A stretch of 37,272 bases of DNA from Chlorobiota bacterium. GTDB taxonomy: Bacteria; Bacteroidota; Bacteroidia; Bacteroidales; F082. The notes under the pieces are model-generated. The model worked only from the letters and a program-made list of their open reading frames with translations, was not told where the DNA came from and searched no databases. Below are positions 16,351 through 24,818 of the stretch, piece after piece (within the stretch, counting starts at the first letter, position 1; each line of letters begins with the position of its first letter). Location of the stretch: the NCBI GenBank assembly GCA_030596395.1, contig JAUVKF010000032.1, forward strand, positions 1 to 37,272, written 5' to 3'. The translations under genes and the position numbers were made by a program.

Positions 16351-18405
16351 ATGTTGCTGGTTTTCAAAAAGAACGCAATTGTAATATTCTTCTTAACAGT
16401 GGAAATCTGTTTTAACATTCATAATATAAATGGTCAGAAAAGTGAACCTATTAAACTGAACAATTATTTGATAGTTGCTGAAAACCTTTTCAATCAATAT
16501 CGGTACGATTCAGCTGTCGTTTATTACGATTCTGCTTTGACCCAAGCTGAAAAAATGGATAACCAAAATTTGGTTGCTTACATCCTTCAGTTAAAAGGAA
16601 CAGCATTGCGAAATGATGGACGAACCGATTCAGCCAATAAAATGTATAAAAATGCCAGACAAAAAGCGGTGGCACTAGGCAACGACACAATTTGCGCAAA
16701 GGCAGATATCGGGCTCGGCCAAATTTATGATAAATATGGCAGGCTTGATTCGGCAGAATACTTTTTCAATCATGCTTTAACCTTATTTCAAAACTCTGGT
16801 GATACAGTGAGTATCGGAGAGGCTTTATATAACCTCTCCATGTTTTATCAATCCAAGATTGATTATGAAATATCTCTGAAATACGCTCTGGAATGCAACA
16901 GGATTTTTAAAAAGTTTGATAAAACCGAATTATACTGTAGTTCATTACTTAATCTTGGTAATGTATATGAGTGTCTAAAAGAATATGATACTGCCCTGTC
17001 CTGCTACGAACAGGGCAAGCTGATCAATGTTAAACTAAATAATTTAAAACTGGCAGCAAAGTTTGCTAATAATAAAGCCGTCATATTTTATTATCAGAAG
17101 AAATTTGAAGAAGCAAAGAATGAACTCTTAAGCGCAATAGAGTTTAATGAAAAGATAAACGACCTTAACGAATTATCAATTCTATACCGAAACATTTCAG
17201 TTATACTTAAAAAACTTGAAAAGCGTGATGAAGCTTTAAAATATGCTGATAAAGCCTTATCCTATGCCAGGCAAATAAATAACAAAGAATTATTATCGGA
17301 TGCGTTGATTAACCTGGGGGTACACCATAAACAGAAAGGAAATTATGATCAGGCTGAATCCTATTACCTTGATGGGATTGAGGTTGCAGAAAAACACAAT
17401 CTAATGTGGGATATGCAGATCGCTTATGATAACATTACACTTCTGTATAAAGCAAAAGGTGATTTTAATAAGGCTTATGAATATCTTCAGAAATATGTTG
17501 CTATTAGTGATTCTATTACCAATGAAGAAAAAATAAAAGCCCGCGAAAAGTACAAGGCCGAATACGAGCTGTTGCATTTACAAGATCAAAACAAAATCAA
17601 AGATCTAAAAAACAAAAAAATCCTCCTGGAACGGAACCGTTCTTATGGAATCGGATCAACGCTGGTTTTTATTTTGATTGCTTTTCTTTTCTATTTCAGG
17701 ATGCGTGCCCGTAAGAATCGGATTATTGCTGCACAAAAAATCCAGAAGCTGGAGGATGAAAAAAAGCTGATGGCAGCACAATCTGTTTTGGTTGGTCAGG
17801 AAAAAGAACGCGAACGCATTGCCCGCGAACTTCACGATGGAATAGGCGTTTTACTTTCTACTGCTTCCATTCATTTTTCGAGTGTTGAGGAAAAAGCTGA
17901 TAAAGAAACTGCCGAAATGCTGAAAAAAGCGAATAAGTTGCTCAAAGAAGCCGGAAAAGAGGTCAGGCAAATTTCGCACAACATGATGCCAGGTGTCCTT
18001 TCAAAATTTGGCCTCAGGGAAGCCATCGAAGACCTGTTTGATGATGTGGAAGAAACGGGTGATATTGAAGTTGACACACAGATAGTTTGCGGCGATAAAC
18101 GATTGCCTGAAAATATGGAGATCATGATTTACCGTGTTGTGCAGGAAATGCTAAACAACACATTAAAGCATGCCAAAGCAACGAAAATATCATTTAATAT
18201 CTCAAGATGCGATGAAATCATCCAGATGGATTTTGTAGACAATGGCGTTGGATTTGATGAAGAAAAACCAGCTCACGGTAAAAACCTGGGATTATCAGGT
18301 TTACGCTCCAGAGTTGAATATCTTGGGGGTACAATCAAATTGAAAAGTGAAAAAGCCAAGGGTACCAGGTATTCGATAACGATACCATTGCTTGAGAAAA
18401 TTTAA
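16351..18405 (+). CDS. TPR sensor histidine kinase 1
   Basis: 684 residues. A signal peptide (about 1-29, ending NINGQ) is followed by a long tetratricopeptide-repeat region (about 35-385; motifs such as ALRNDGRTDSANKMYKNA and NLGVHHKQKGNYDQAESYYL), a helical linker, one membrane segment (about 431-452, TLVFILIAFLFYF), a coiled coil (IQKLEDEKKLMAAQS), and a HisKA_3 domain with phosphoacceptor H495 in RIARELHDGIG. The HATPase_c domain has the N box QEMLNNTLKHAKA, and DNGVGFDEE and GLSGLRSRVEYLGG as G boxes. This topology puts the TPRs in the periplasm. It probably phosphorylates the regulator at 15261. The small gene before it ends 79 nt upstream. Confidence 0.94.
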   Translation: MLLVFKKNAIVIFFLTVEICFNIHNINGQKSEPIKLNNYLIVAENLFNQYRYDSAVVYYDSALTQAEKMDNQNLVAYILQLKGTALRNDGRTDSANKMYKNARQKAVALGNDTICAKADIGLGQIYDKYGRLDSAEYFFNHALTLFQNSGDTVSIGEALYNLSMFYQSKIDYEISLKYALECNRIFKKFDKTELYCSSLLNLGNVYECLKEYDTALSCYEQGKLINVKLNNLKLAAKFANNKAVIFYYQKKFEEAKNELLSAIEFNEKINDLNELSILYRNISVILKKLEKRDEALKYADKALSYARQINNKELLSDALINLGVHHKQKGNYDQAESYYLDGIEVAEKHNLMWDMQIAYDNITLLYKAKGDFNKAYEYLQKYVAISDSITNEEKIKAREKYKAEYELLHLQDQNKIKDLKNKKILLERNRSYGIGSTLVFILIAFLFYFRMRARKNRIIAAQKIQKLEDEKKLMAAQSVLVGQEKERERIARELHDGIGVLLSTASIHFSSVEEKADKETAEMLKKANKLLKEAGKEVRQISHNMMPGVLSKFGLREAIEDLFDDVEETGDIEVDTQIVCGDKRLPENMEIMIYRVVQEMLNNTLKHAKATKISFNISRCDEIIQMDFVDNGVGFDEEKPAHGKNLGLSGLRSRVEYLGGTIKLKSEKAKGTRYSITIPLLEKI

Positions 18406-18415
18406 CTGAAAAACC

Positions 18416-18438
18416 ATGATATTAAGCATATATATCAT
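18416..18438. promoter_or_regulatory. Inverted repeat upstream of second response regulator
   Basis: ATGATAT (18416-18422) and ATATCAT (18432-18438) form a 7+7 dyad with 9 nt between, 50 bp before the second regulator's ATG. There is no T run after it, so an operator is more likely than a terminator. It is AT-rich, so chance is possible. Confidence 0.3.
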
Positions 18439-18487
18439 AAAATACTTGCTTTACGTAGTTATTATTTGTATATTGCACTGAACCAAA

Positions 18488-19114
18488 ATGATACGACTAA
18501 TCATCACCGATGATCATCCCGTTATCAGGGATGGGATCAAAACGATCCTCATCAATAACGCCGACATTGAACTGGTGGCCTGCGCCGGGGATGGTGATGA
18601 ATTAATGAAAACTCTTGAAACAACAGAAACAGATGTTATCCTGATGGACATCAACATGCCGGGCATGAATGGCATTGAAGCTACCAAGCTTGTCAAGAAG
18701 AAATATCCCGGCATAAAGGTGTTGAGTTTTTCACAGTACGATGAAAAACGCTTTGTAAAGCAGTTGCTGAAAAACGGGGCCAGCGGTTACCTGCTTAAAA
18801 ACTCAGCTTCAAGCGAATTGGTCCAGGCCATAAAAATGGTACACAGTGGCGGCATGTACCTGAGTGCAGATTTACCCAATGTATTCGGCGAAAAATCCAA
18901 ACCCAGGTCAAATTACCTGTTCCCCGAGCTGAGTAGCCGCGAACGGGATGTACTCGTAGAGATTTGCAAAGAGAAAAATACCAACGAAATCGCCGAAATT
19001 TTATTTATCAGCCCCAACACCGTTGAAACACACCGCTCCAACCTGCTGTTAAAGGTTGGTGTAAAAAATACAGCCGGCCTTGTAAAATGGGCTATTGAAA
19101 ACGAGATTGTTTAA
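18488..19114 (+). CDS. NarL/LuxR-type response regulator (module 2)
   Basis: 208 residues, a close paralogue of the regulator at 15261. Receiver: D8-D9, D54 in ILMDINMPGMNG, YLLKNSAS. Helix-turn-helix: LSSRERDVLVEI, NTNEIAEILFISPNTVETHR, SNLLLKVGVKN. The two regulators differ mainly in the linker and in scattered surface residues; the recognition-helix stretch is almost the same (HNTVETHRAN versus PNTVETHRSN), so they may bind the same DNA sites. It lies 82 bp after kinase 1 and 19 nt before the small gene of module 2. Confidence 0.95.
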   Translation: MIRLIITDDHPVIRDGIKTILINNADIELVACAGDGDELMKTLETTETDVILMDINMPGMNGIEATKLVKKKYPGIKVLSFSQYDEKRFVKQLLKNGASGYLLKNSASSELVQAIKMVHSGGMYLSADLPNVFGEKSKPRSNYLFPELSSRERDVLVEICKEKNTNEIAEILFISPNTVETHRSNLLLKVGVKNTAGLVKWAIENEIV

Positions 19115-19133
19115 CACTTAAAATTAATTTATT

Positions 19134-19511
19134 ATGGCACAAAGGTATTTACAAAGATTCTGGGTAGATAAAAGAATTGATGACACACAACTAAAAGTTA
19201 AATTTATTGTAGCATTGAATAACGATGAGAAATTAGTTCCTCCAGATGCTAACCCTGTTACTGATCATATCTGGGACAACATGGAAGGCCAGATTACACT
19301 TAATTACCAGGTAGAATATATTGATGGTGTAGTATATGATGGAAATCCTCCTGTACATTATCCTGTTACAGCTACTGTCAATTTTATTAATTTACCTCAA
19401 GCACATTGGAATGATAATCTTCCACACGGAACAGGAATCATCATAAAACATCCAAATGTGTTAAATTCTGATACCGATTTGATGGACACCTCTCAGGGAG
19501 GTACATATTAA
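19134..19511 (+). CDS. Small unknown cytoplasmic protein between regulator and kinase (module 2)
   Basis: 125 residues, ATG 19 nt after the regulator stop and stop 21 nt before kinase 2, so the three genes form a tight operon. Not recognised. Beta-rich: QLKVKFIVALNNDEKLVPP, GQITLNYQVEYIDG, YPVTATVNFINLP. It has one Trp-rich turn (HIWDNMEG and AHWNDNLPHG). No signal peptide. It has the same gene position as the 121-residue protein in module 1. Confidence 0.7.
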   Translation: MAQRYLQRFWVDKRIDDTQLKVKFIVALNNDEKLVPPDANPVTDHIWDNMEGQITLNYQVEYIDGVVYDGNPPVHYPVTATVNFINLPQAHWNDNLPHGTGIIIKHPNVLNSDTDLMDTSQGGTY

Positions 19512-19532
19512 TATGCATTTTACTGATTATTG

Positions 19533-21578
19533 ATGCAAAAGATCGTTCTCATATTCTGTATAGTATTAGTGACTGTTAAAACTGGATTTGCCAATTCCTA
19601 TATTGAAAATCTGGATATTAATACGTTAAATACAAATCTGCAAAAAGCAAAGAATTACGAAAAGCAATTCAAATTCGATAAGGCTATATTAACCTTAGAT
19701 ACAGCTCTTTATCTTGCACAAACCGAAGACAACAAGCTTTGGTTTGCGCATTTACTGCGAATGAAGGCAAGAAGCTATCTAATTTCCAATAGTTTGGATT
19801 CTGCTCAGGTTTATTCTGAAAAGGCAAGATACGAAGCCATACAAATCGACAACGACACAATACATGCTATGGCATTATTGAACCTGGGCTCTGTAATTAG
19901 AAAAAAGGGTGATCTGGATTCAGCAAAGGTCTGTTATTCCCTGGCACTTGAACTGATGGAAAAGGCAAAAGATACCATTGGGATAGCGGAGGTTTTACAG
20001 GCATTTTCAATACTTTATAAATACACTGGAGATTACGATAAAGGACTTGAATGTGCGTTAAAAAGTAATTACTTCTACAAAAAGCTGGGGAAAACGGAGA
20101 AATATACACGCTCGCTCATCGATCTGGCCAATATTTATGAGCGATTGAAAGATTATGATACTGCGCTGGCTTGCTACGAAAAAAGTTATAAGTTAAGTCT
20201 TGTTAAAGATTTACCCAAAGTAGCTGCAACTTCATTATACAATAAGGGAGTAATTTATTACAGGTTAAAAAAATACGACCTCTCGGAAGCTGAATTCAAT
20301 AGAGCGATAGCTTTTAATGATAGTATTCATGATAGTATTGAATTAACGAGAATCCATAACAGTATATCAATTGTGTATTACACAACAGAAAATGAAGAAA
20401 AACTAAAACATCATTTAAATCAGTCGCTCGAAATAGCGGAAATTTTAGAATTACCTGATGCAAAAATGCGCGCATTGAATACATTTGGCATGTATTACAG
20501 TAAAAAGAAAAATTATAACAATTCACTCTCATATTATCATGAATCGTTTGAACTTGCAAAACAAATGGGTGCCAATAAAGTCATTGCTTCAACTGCCGGA
20601 AATGTTTCTCTTGTTTATGAGAATCAGGGCAATTACAAGGAGGCACTTAAATACAATCGATTGAGTGCTGATTACTATGATTCAGTGTTCAATGAAACCA
20701 AACAGCGGGAAATAGAAAAACACAAAACCAATTATGAAATCCTACATTTAAAGGATCAGAACCAGATAAATGAGATTGACAAAAAACGAATGCGTGCCGA
20801 ACGAAACGTAACCTTTGGATTATCGGTTTTTGTAGTTGTATTGCTTTTGGGATTGTTGATCTTTTTCAGGATGCGTGCCCGTAAGAACCGCATTATTGCC
20901 ACTCAAAGAATTCAAAAGCTGGAGGATGAGAAAAAACTAATGGCAGCGCAATCGGTTTTAGTCGGCCAGGAAAAGGAACGTGAGCGTATCGCCCGCGAAT
21001 TACATGATGGCATTGGCGTATTACTTTCCACAGCAAGTATTCACTTTTCAAGTGTTGAGGAAAAGGCAGATAAAGAAACAGGCGAGATGCTGAAAAAAGC
21101 CAATAAGTTGCTCAAAGAAGCAGGTAGGGAAGTCCGGCACATCTCACACAACATGATGCCGGGTGTTCTGTCGAAGTTTGGATTGAAAGAAGCCATCGAA
21201 GACCTGTTTGAAGTTGTGGAAGAAGCAGGTGATGTTAAAATCAACCTTGATTTGACTTGTGGCGAAGAACGGCTGGCAGAGAACATGGAGATTATGATAT
21301 TCCGGGTAATCCAGGAATTGCTTAACAATACTATTAAACACGCAAAAGCGTCAACGGTCTCATTGTACATAACAAGAGGTGATGAAGAAATAAGTATTGA
21401 TTATTTGGATGATGGTATTGGTTTCGATGAAGAGAAACTGCCTCAGGGTAAAAACCTGGGTGTTTCCGGAATCCGATCACGGATTGAATATCTTGGAGGA
21501 AAGCTGAAGCTAGAAAGTGAAAAGGGTAAAGGCACTAGGTATTCAATTTCTGTTCCCATCAGCGAAAAAATAGCTTGA
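19533..21578 (+). CDS. TPR sensor histidine kinase 2
   Basis: 681 residues from the ATG at 19533 (an in-frame TTG directly precedes it). Signal peptide QKIVLIFCIVLVTVKTGFA, periplasmic TPR region (for example NLGSVIRKKGDLDSAKVCYS), membrane segment near residues 425-448 (GLSVFVVVLLLGLLIFF), coiled coil, HisKA_3 with H491 in RIARELHDGIG, and HATPase_c (ELLNNTIKHAKAS, DDGIGFDEE, VSGIRSRIEYLGG). From RMRARKN through the H box the protein is nearly identical to kinases 1 and 3. In DNA the H-box region is closest to kinase 3, while the TPR part has diverged. Its partner is probably the regulator at 18488. Confidence 0.94.
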   Translation: MQKIVLIFCIVLVTVKTGFANSYIENLDINTLNTNLQKAKNYEKQFKFDKAILTLDTALYLAQTEDNKLWFAHLLRMKARSYLISNSLDSAQVYSEKARYEAIQIDNDTIHAMALLNLGSVIRKKGDLDSAKVCYSLALELMEKAKDTIGIAEVLQAFSILYKYTGDYDKGLECALKSNYFYKKLGKTEKYTRSLIDLANIYERLKDYDTALACYEKSYKLSLVKDLPKVAATSLYNKGVIYYRLKKYDLSEAEFNRAIAFNDSIHDSIELTRIHNSISIVYYTTENEEKLKHHLNQSLEIAEILELPDAKMRALNTFGMYYSKKKNYNNSLSYYHESFELAKQMGANKVIASTAGNVSLVYENQGNYKEALKYNRLSADYYDSVFNETKQREIEKHKTNYEILHLKDQNQINEIDKKRMRAERNVTFGLSVFVVVLLLGLLIFFRMRARKNRIIATQRIQKLEDEKKLMAAQSVLVGQEKERERIARELHDGIGVLLSTASIHFSSVEEKADKETGEMLKKANKLLKEAGREVRHISHNMMPGVLSKFGLKEAIEDLFEVVEEAGDVKINLDLTCGEERLAENMEIMIFRVIQELLNNTIKHAKASTVSLYITRGDEEISIDYLDDGIGFDEEKLPQGKNLGVSGIRSRIEYLGGKLKLESEKGKGTRYSISVPISEKIA

Positions 21579-21652
21579 GAAATTGTAAAATTAATATTAC
21601 TAATAAAATAGGGTAAAAACGGATAAAGAATTATTGAATACAATAGATTTAA

Positions 21653-21829
21653 CTGAGAGAAATAGAAAAAATAACACACGTTATCAGATGCGCGGATTCA
21701 GCAAAATATTTCTTTTTACCCCCTTCTGACCATTCAACGATTATTTACAGTTGCCAAAAGGACGCTATAGTTTGGGTTGAAACACAAGAAGGTACGATTA
21801 AAACAAAAGATATACCGGAAGGAGTGTAG
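21653..21829 (+). pseudogene. ORF remnant before kinase 3
   Basis: An open frame runs from just after a TAA (21650-21652) to a TAG at 21827-21829, giving 58 residues without an ATG. The translation ends CQKDAIVWVETQEGTIKTKD-IPEGV and looks protein-like, with IRCADSAKYFFLPPSDHST before it. It ends 27 nt before kinase 3, the position held by an intact small gene in module 2. I interpret it as the 3' end of a decayed small gene of a third module whose regulator has been lost. It could instead start at a non-ATG codon. No similarity to the other small genes is obvious. Confidence 0.4.
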
Positions 21830-21856
21830 GTATTTTAAACATATTTCTGAGAACAA

Positions 21857-23947
21857 TTGGCAAAATTGCAATACATATTTCTTATAAGTATTCTATTAAT
21901 ATCAGTCAAGCTGGTATTACCCAATGGAAAGAATACAAATAAACCTGTACAAGTAAATGTTTATCTTGAACAGGCCAGGGATTATATGAATCAATTGCAA
22001 TTTGATTCTGCCATCATGTATTTTGATTCTGCCCTGAATGAAGCCTTTAAATTGAATGATGAAACCCTTGAAGCACATATTACACGGCTGAAAGGAAGGG
22101 CTTTCATTTTAATGAGTCAGGATGATAGTGCATTGGTTTATCTGGATAAAGCGATTAACCTCGCTCAAATACTGGAGAACGACACAATTCTGGCTATCGC
22201 CTACATCAATGTCGCTTATATTTTAAAAGACAGAGGAATGGTTGATTCCGCCATGAATTTATATAATGAATCACTGCGTTTGTATGAATCAGCCAATGAT
22301 AGTATAGGGATAGGAAAAGTGCACACCTCATTGGCCATTCATTATAAATATTCAGGTGATTTTGACCTTGGGTTAAAAAGTGCTTTGATAGCAAAGTACA
22401 TATTTAGTAAACAAAAAATGGATGCTTCGCTGGCAAGGTCATACATAAATCTGGGAAATATTTATGAAAAACTGGGTGATTACGATACTGCCCTGGCTTG
22501 TTTTGAAAGATCATATCAAATTGGCCAAAAAATCAACAGGCCACAAATTTCTCTAACATCTCTAATTAACCGGGCGGTAATGTATTGGCATCGTGGTAAT
22601 ACAGAAATGGGTGAGGGGGACAGTTTAAAAGCAATTGAATCGTACAAATTAACAAGAGACGAATTTTTAAAGTCTATTGAATTCTGTAAAAATATTAATG
22701 ACTTGAGAACGCTGGCAATGCTGTATTCCAATATTTCTATCGTTTATAGGAATTTGGCGATGTACAAAGAGGCCATAGAATCTGCTAAGGAATCAATACG
22801 GATTTCGAAGGAAATAAATATGTTGACTGATGAACTAAATGCCTTGAATAATTTAGGCGTAGCTTATAAAGCCATCAAGCAATATAAAAGCGCGGAGAAA
22901 TCGTACCTTGAAAGCCTGAAGCTTGCCAGAATATCAAAACAAAAGGAAGCAATAAAAAAGGCCTGCGACAATTTGTCAACAATTTATGAATTGCTGGGAG
23001 ATTATGAAAAATCCCTCAAATACTCCAGGTTAAACACTGTTTACCAAGACACTCTGTTTAATGAAAAGAAACAAAAACTGATCGAGGAACATAAAACCAA
23101 TTTTGAGATTCTGCATTTAAAGGATTTGAACCAAATAAAGGAGTTGGACAAAAAACGGATGCGTGCCGAACGCAATGTTACCTTGGGTTTGTCTGTTTTT
23201 GTAGTCGTAGTCCTTCTGGGATTATTAATCTTTTTCAGGATGAGGGCAAGGAAGAACCGCATCATTGCTGCACAAAAAATCCAAAAGCTTGAGGATGAGA
23301 AAAAACTAATGGCAGCGCAATCGGTTTTAGTCGGCCAGGAAAAAGAACGCGAACGCATTGCCCGCGAACTGCACGATGGTATCGGCGTATTACTTTCCAC
23401 AGCCAGTATTCACTTTTCAAGTGTTGAGGAAAAGGCAGATAAAGAAACCGCAGAAATGCTGAAAAAAGCCAATAAGTTGCTCAAAGAAGCCGGGAAAGAA
23501 GTCCGGCATATCTCGCACAACATGATGCCGGGTGTATTATCGAAGTTTGGATTGAAAGAAGCCATCGAAGACTTGTTTGAAGTTGTGGAAGAAGCAGGTG
23601 ATGTTAAAGTCAACCTTGATTTGACCTGTGGCGAAGAACGGCTGGCAGAGAACATGGAGATCATGATATTCCGGGTTATCCAGGAGATGCTAAACAATAC
23701 CATTAAACACGCAAAAGCCTCAAGGATCTCATTGTACATTACACGAGGAGACGAGGAAATATTTATAGATTACAAGGATGATGGGATTGGTTTTGATGAG
23801 GATAAATTGCCTTTTGGTAAAAATCTAGGTGTATCGGGTATCCGTTCAAGGATAGAATACCTGGGAGGAAAGCTGGAGTTAGAAAGTGAAAAAGGCAATG
23901 GCACAAAATACTCCATATCAATTCCCATCAGCGAAAAATTAAGGTGA
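21857..23947 (+). CDS. TPR sensor histidine kinase 3 (no adjacent response regulator)
   Basis: 696 residues, start TTG at 21857 (KLQYIFLISILLISVKLVLP gives a good signal peptide; another TTG at 21866 is possible and no ATG fits). Periplasmic TPR region with an extra hydrophilic stretch (HRGNTEMGEGDSLKAIESY), membrane segment near 440-462 (GLSVFVVVVLLGLLIFF), coiled coil, HisKA_3 with H506 in RIARELHDGIG, and HATPase_c (EMLNNTIKHAKAS, DDGIGFDED, VSGIRSRIEYLGG). Long stretches of DNA in the coiled-coil and H-box region match kinase 2. No regulator gene lies before or after it, so it may signal to one of the two upstream regulators. Confidence 0.92.
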   Translation: MAKLQYIFLISILLISVKLVLPNGKNTNKPVQVNVYLEQARDYMNQLQFDSAIMYFDSALNEAFKLNDETLEAHITRLKGRAFILMSQDDSALVYLDKAINLAQILENDTILAIAYINVAYILKDRGMVDSAMNLYNESLRLYESANDSIGIGKVHTSLAIHYKYSGDFDLGLKSALIAKYIFSKQKMDASLARSYINLGNIYEKLGDYDTALACFERSYQIGQKINRPQISLTSLINRAVMYWHRGNTEMGEGDSLKAIESYKLTRDEFLKSIEFCKNINDLRTLAMLYSNISIVYRNLAMYKEAIESAKESIRISKEINMLTDELNALNNLGVAYKAIKQYKSAEKSYLESLKLARISKQKEAIKKACDNLSTIYELLGDYEKSLKYSRLNTVYQDTLFNEKKQKLIEEHKTNFEILHLKDLNQIKELDKKRMRAERNVTLGLSVFVVVVLLGLLIFFRMRARKNRIIAAQKIQKLEDEKKLMAAQSVLVGQEKERERIARELHDGIGVLLSTASIHFSSVEEKADKETAEMLKKANKLLKEAGKEVRHISHNMMPGVLSKFGLKEAIEDLFEVVEEAGDVKVNLDLTCGEERLAENMEIMIFRVIQEMLNNTIKHAKASRISLYITRGDEEIFIDYKDDGIGFDEDKLPFGKNLGVSGIRSRIEYLGGKLELESEKGNGTKYSISIPISEKLR

Positions 23948-23971
23948 AAGTACCACCACAGTTAACCCCTG

Positions 23972-24068
23972 CTTCAGGCCTGCCTTGCCGTCAGGCAGGC
24001 GTCCACGCCTGAAGAATAATTTACTTCCCCTGTATCTCACTCCATGCTTCAAGTGTCCACACTTGAAG
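23972..24068. repeat. Two related hairpin repeats after kinase 3
   Basis: CTTCAGGC (23972-23979) pairs with GCCTGAAG (24007-24014) around an inner CCTGCCT/AGGCAGG stem. CTTCAAGTGT (24047-24056) pairs with ACACTTGAAG (24059-24068). Both right arms are followed by AAT-rich sequence (GAAGAATAATT, GAAGAATTAAT), so they are variants of one repeat family. They may end the kinase transcript. Confidence 0.6.
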
Positions 24069-24153
24069 AATTAATAGTTGATCTATGCTTGTTCACTAAT
24101 GCCAACTATAACCCCAGATAATTGGTGTAATATTTTACATCAATAAGATTGTA

Positions 24154-24231
24154 TGGCTGAAATCCGCTATTTTTTTCATTTAACGGAATAGGATTATAAA
24201 CCTTCGGTGTAAGTGTGGCTCCTTTGTATCA
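24154..24231 (+). promoter_or_regulatory. Conserved 78-bp promoter module, copy 1
   Basis: Site 1 TGGCTGAAATCCGCTA (24154-24169), a T-rich spacer TTTTTTTCA, site 2 AACGGAATAGGATT (24182-24195), then TCCTTTGTATCA. TTTG begins at 24223, exactly 69 nt after the start of site 1 and 35 nt before the ATG at 24258. The box before TTTG is CTCC rather than the consensus TAnn, and no -33 TTTG is evident. Confidence 0.8.
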
Positions 24232-24257
24232 ATTATTAATCACTAAAATTTACTAAA

Positions 24258-24614
24258 ATGAAAACACGAATCGCAACCCTGTTCTTTGTATTAGGATTGT
24301 TCTTAACTGCAACAGTCTTTGCAAACGGACCAGTACCGGCTTCAAAAGCCGTGTCTGAATCAATCGCTAAATTAATCCAAAGTAAACTTGAGTATCCTGA
24401 GTTTGCCATTAGTGAAAAATTTGAATGTAACGTAGCTGTCAGCCTTGAAATCCAGGATGACGGAACTTTCAATGTTGATGCAGCCAACTGTGTTAGTTCA
24501 GCGATGAAAGAATATGTTGTTGAACATATTGAGGACATTGTATCCGATGAACATGCACGTTATGCAGGCCAGACAGTTTTATTGAAGATAAAATTCGACC
24601 TTCTGCTTTACTAA
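24258..24614 (+). CDS. Small exported protein, TonB-C-like (paralogue of 32178)
   Basis: 118 residues. A signal peptide (MKTRIATLFFVLGLFLTATV, cut after FA) is followed by one compact domain: ASKAVSESIAKLIQSKLEYP, YPEFA near residue 46, then VAVSLEIQDDGTFNVDAANC and an amphipathic helix, ending YAGQTVLLKIKFD. The YPE.A ... V.V...I..DG pattern resembles a minimal TonB C-terminal-like domain, but this is only by eye. A close paralogue lies at 32178. Expected location is the periplasm. It is the first of four single genes carrying the conserved 78-bp promoter module, and it has its own terminator at 24665. Confidence 0.8.
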   Translation: MKTRIATLFFVLGLFLTATVFANGPVPASKAVSESIAKLIQSKLEYPEFAISEKFECNVAVSLEIQDDGTFNVDAANCVSSAMKEYVVEHIEDIVSDEHARYAGQTVLLKIKFDLLLY

Positions 24615-24664
24615 CTTCTAGTAACGCTTTACGTACCCTGAAGGCTTCGGCCTATATTCAAAAA

Positions 24665-24697
24665 TGCCTGGTAGATATATCCACCAGGTATTTTTTT
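24665..24697 (+). terminator. Rho-independent terminator
   Basis: CCTGGT (24667-24672) pairs with ACCAGG (24683-24688), with an inner GAT/ATC pairing, followed by seven T. Confidence 0.75.
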
Positions 24698-24713
24698 AGT
24701 CTCTAAAATCAAA

Positions 24714-24791
24714 TAGCTGAAATCCACTATTTTTTTCATTTCCCGGAATAGGGCTAAAAATATTCGCTAAAACTGCTTCACCTTTGTATCA
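24714..24791 (+). promoter_or_regulatory. Conserved 78-bp promoter module, copy 2
   Basis: Site 1 TAGCTGAAATCCACTA (24714-24729), TTTTTTTCA, site 2 CCCGGAATAGGG (24742-24753; CCC...GGG dyad), then TCACCTTTGTATCA. TTTG begins at 24783, 69 nt after site 1 starts and 36 nt before the ATG at 24819. Confidence 0.85.
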
Positions 24792-24818
24792 CAAATTAAT
24801 ACTTAAAAAATTACTACC

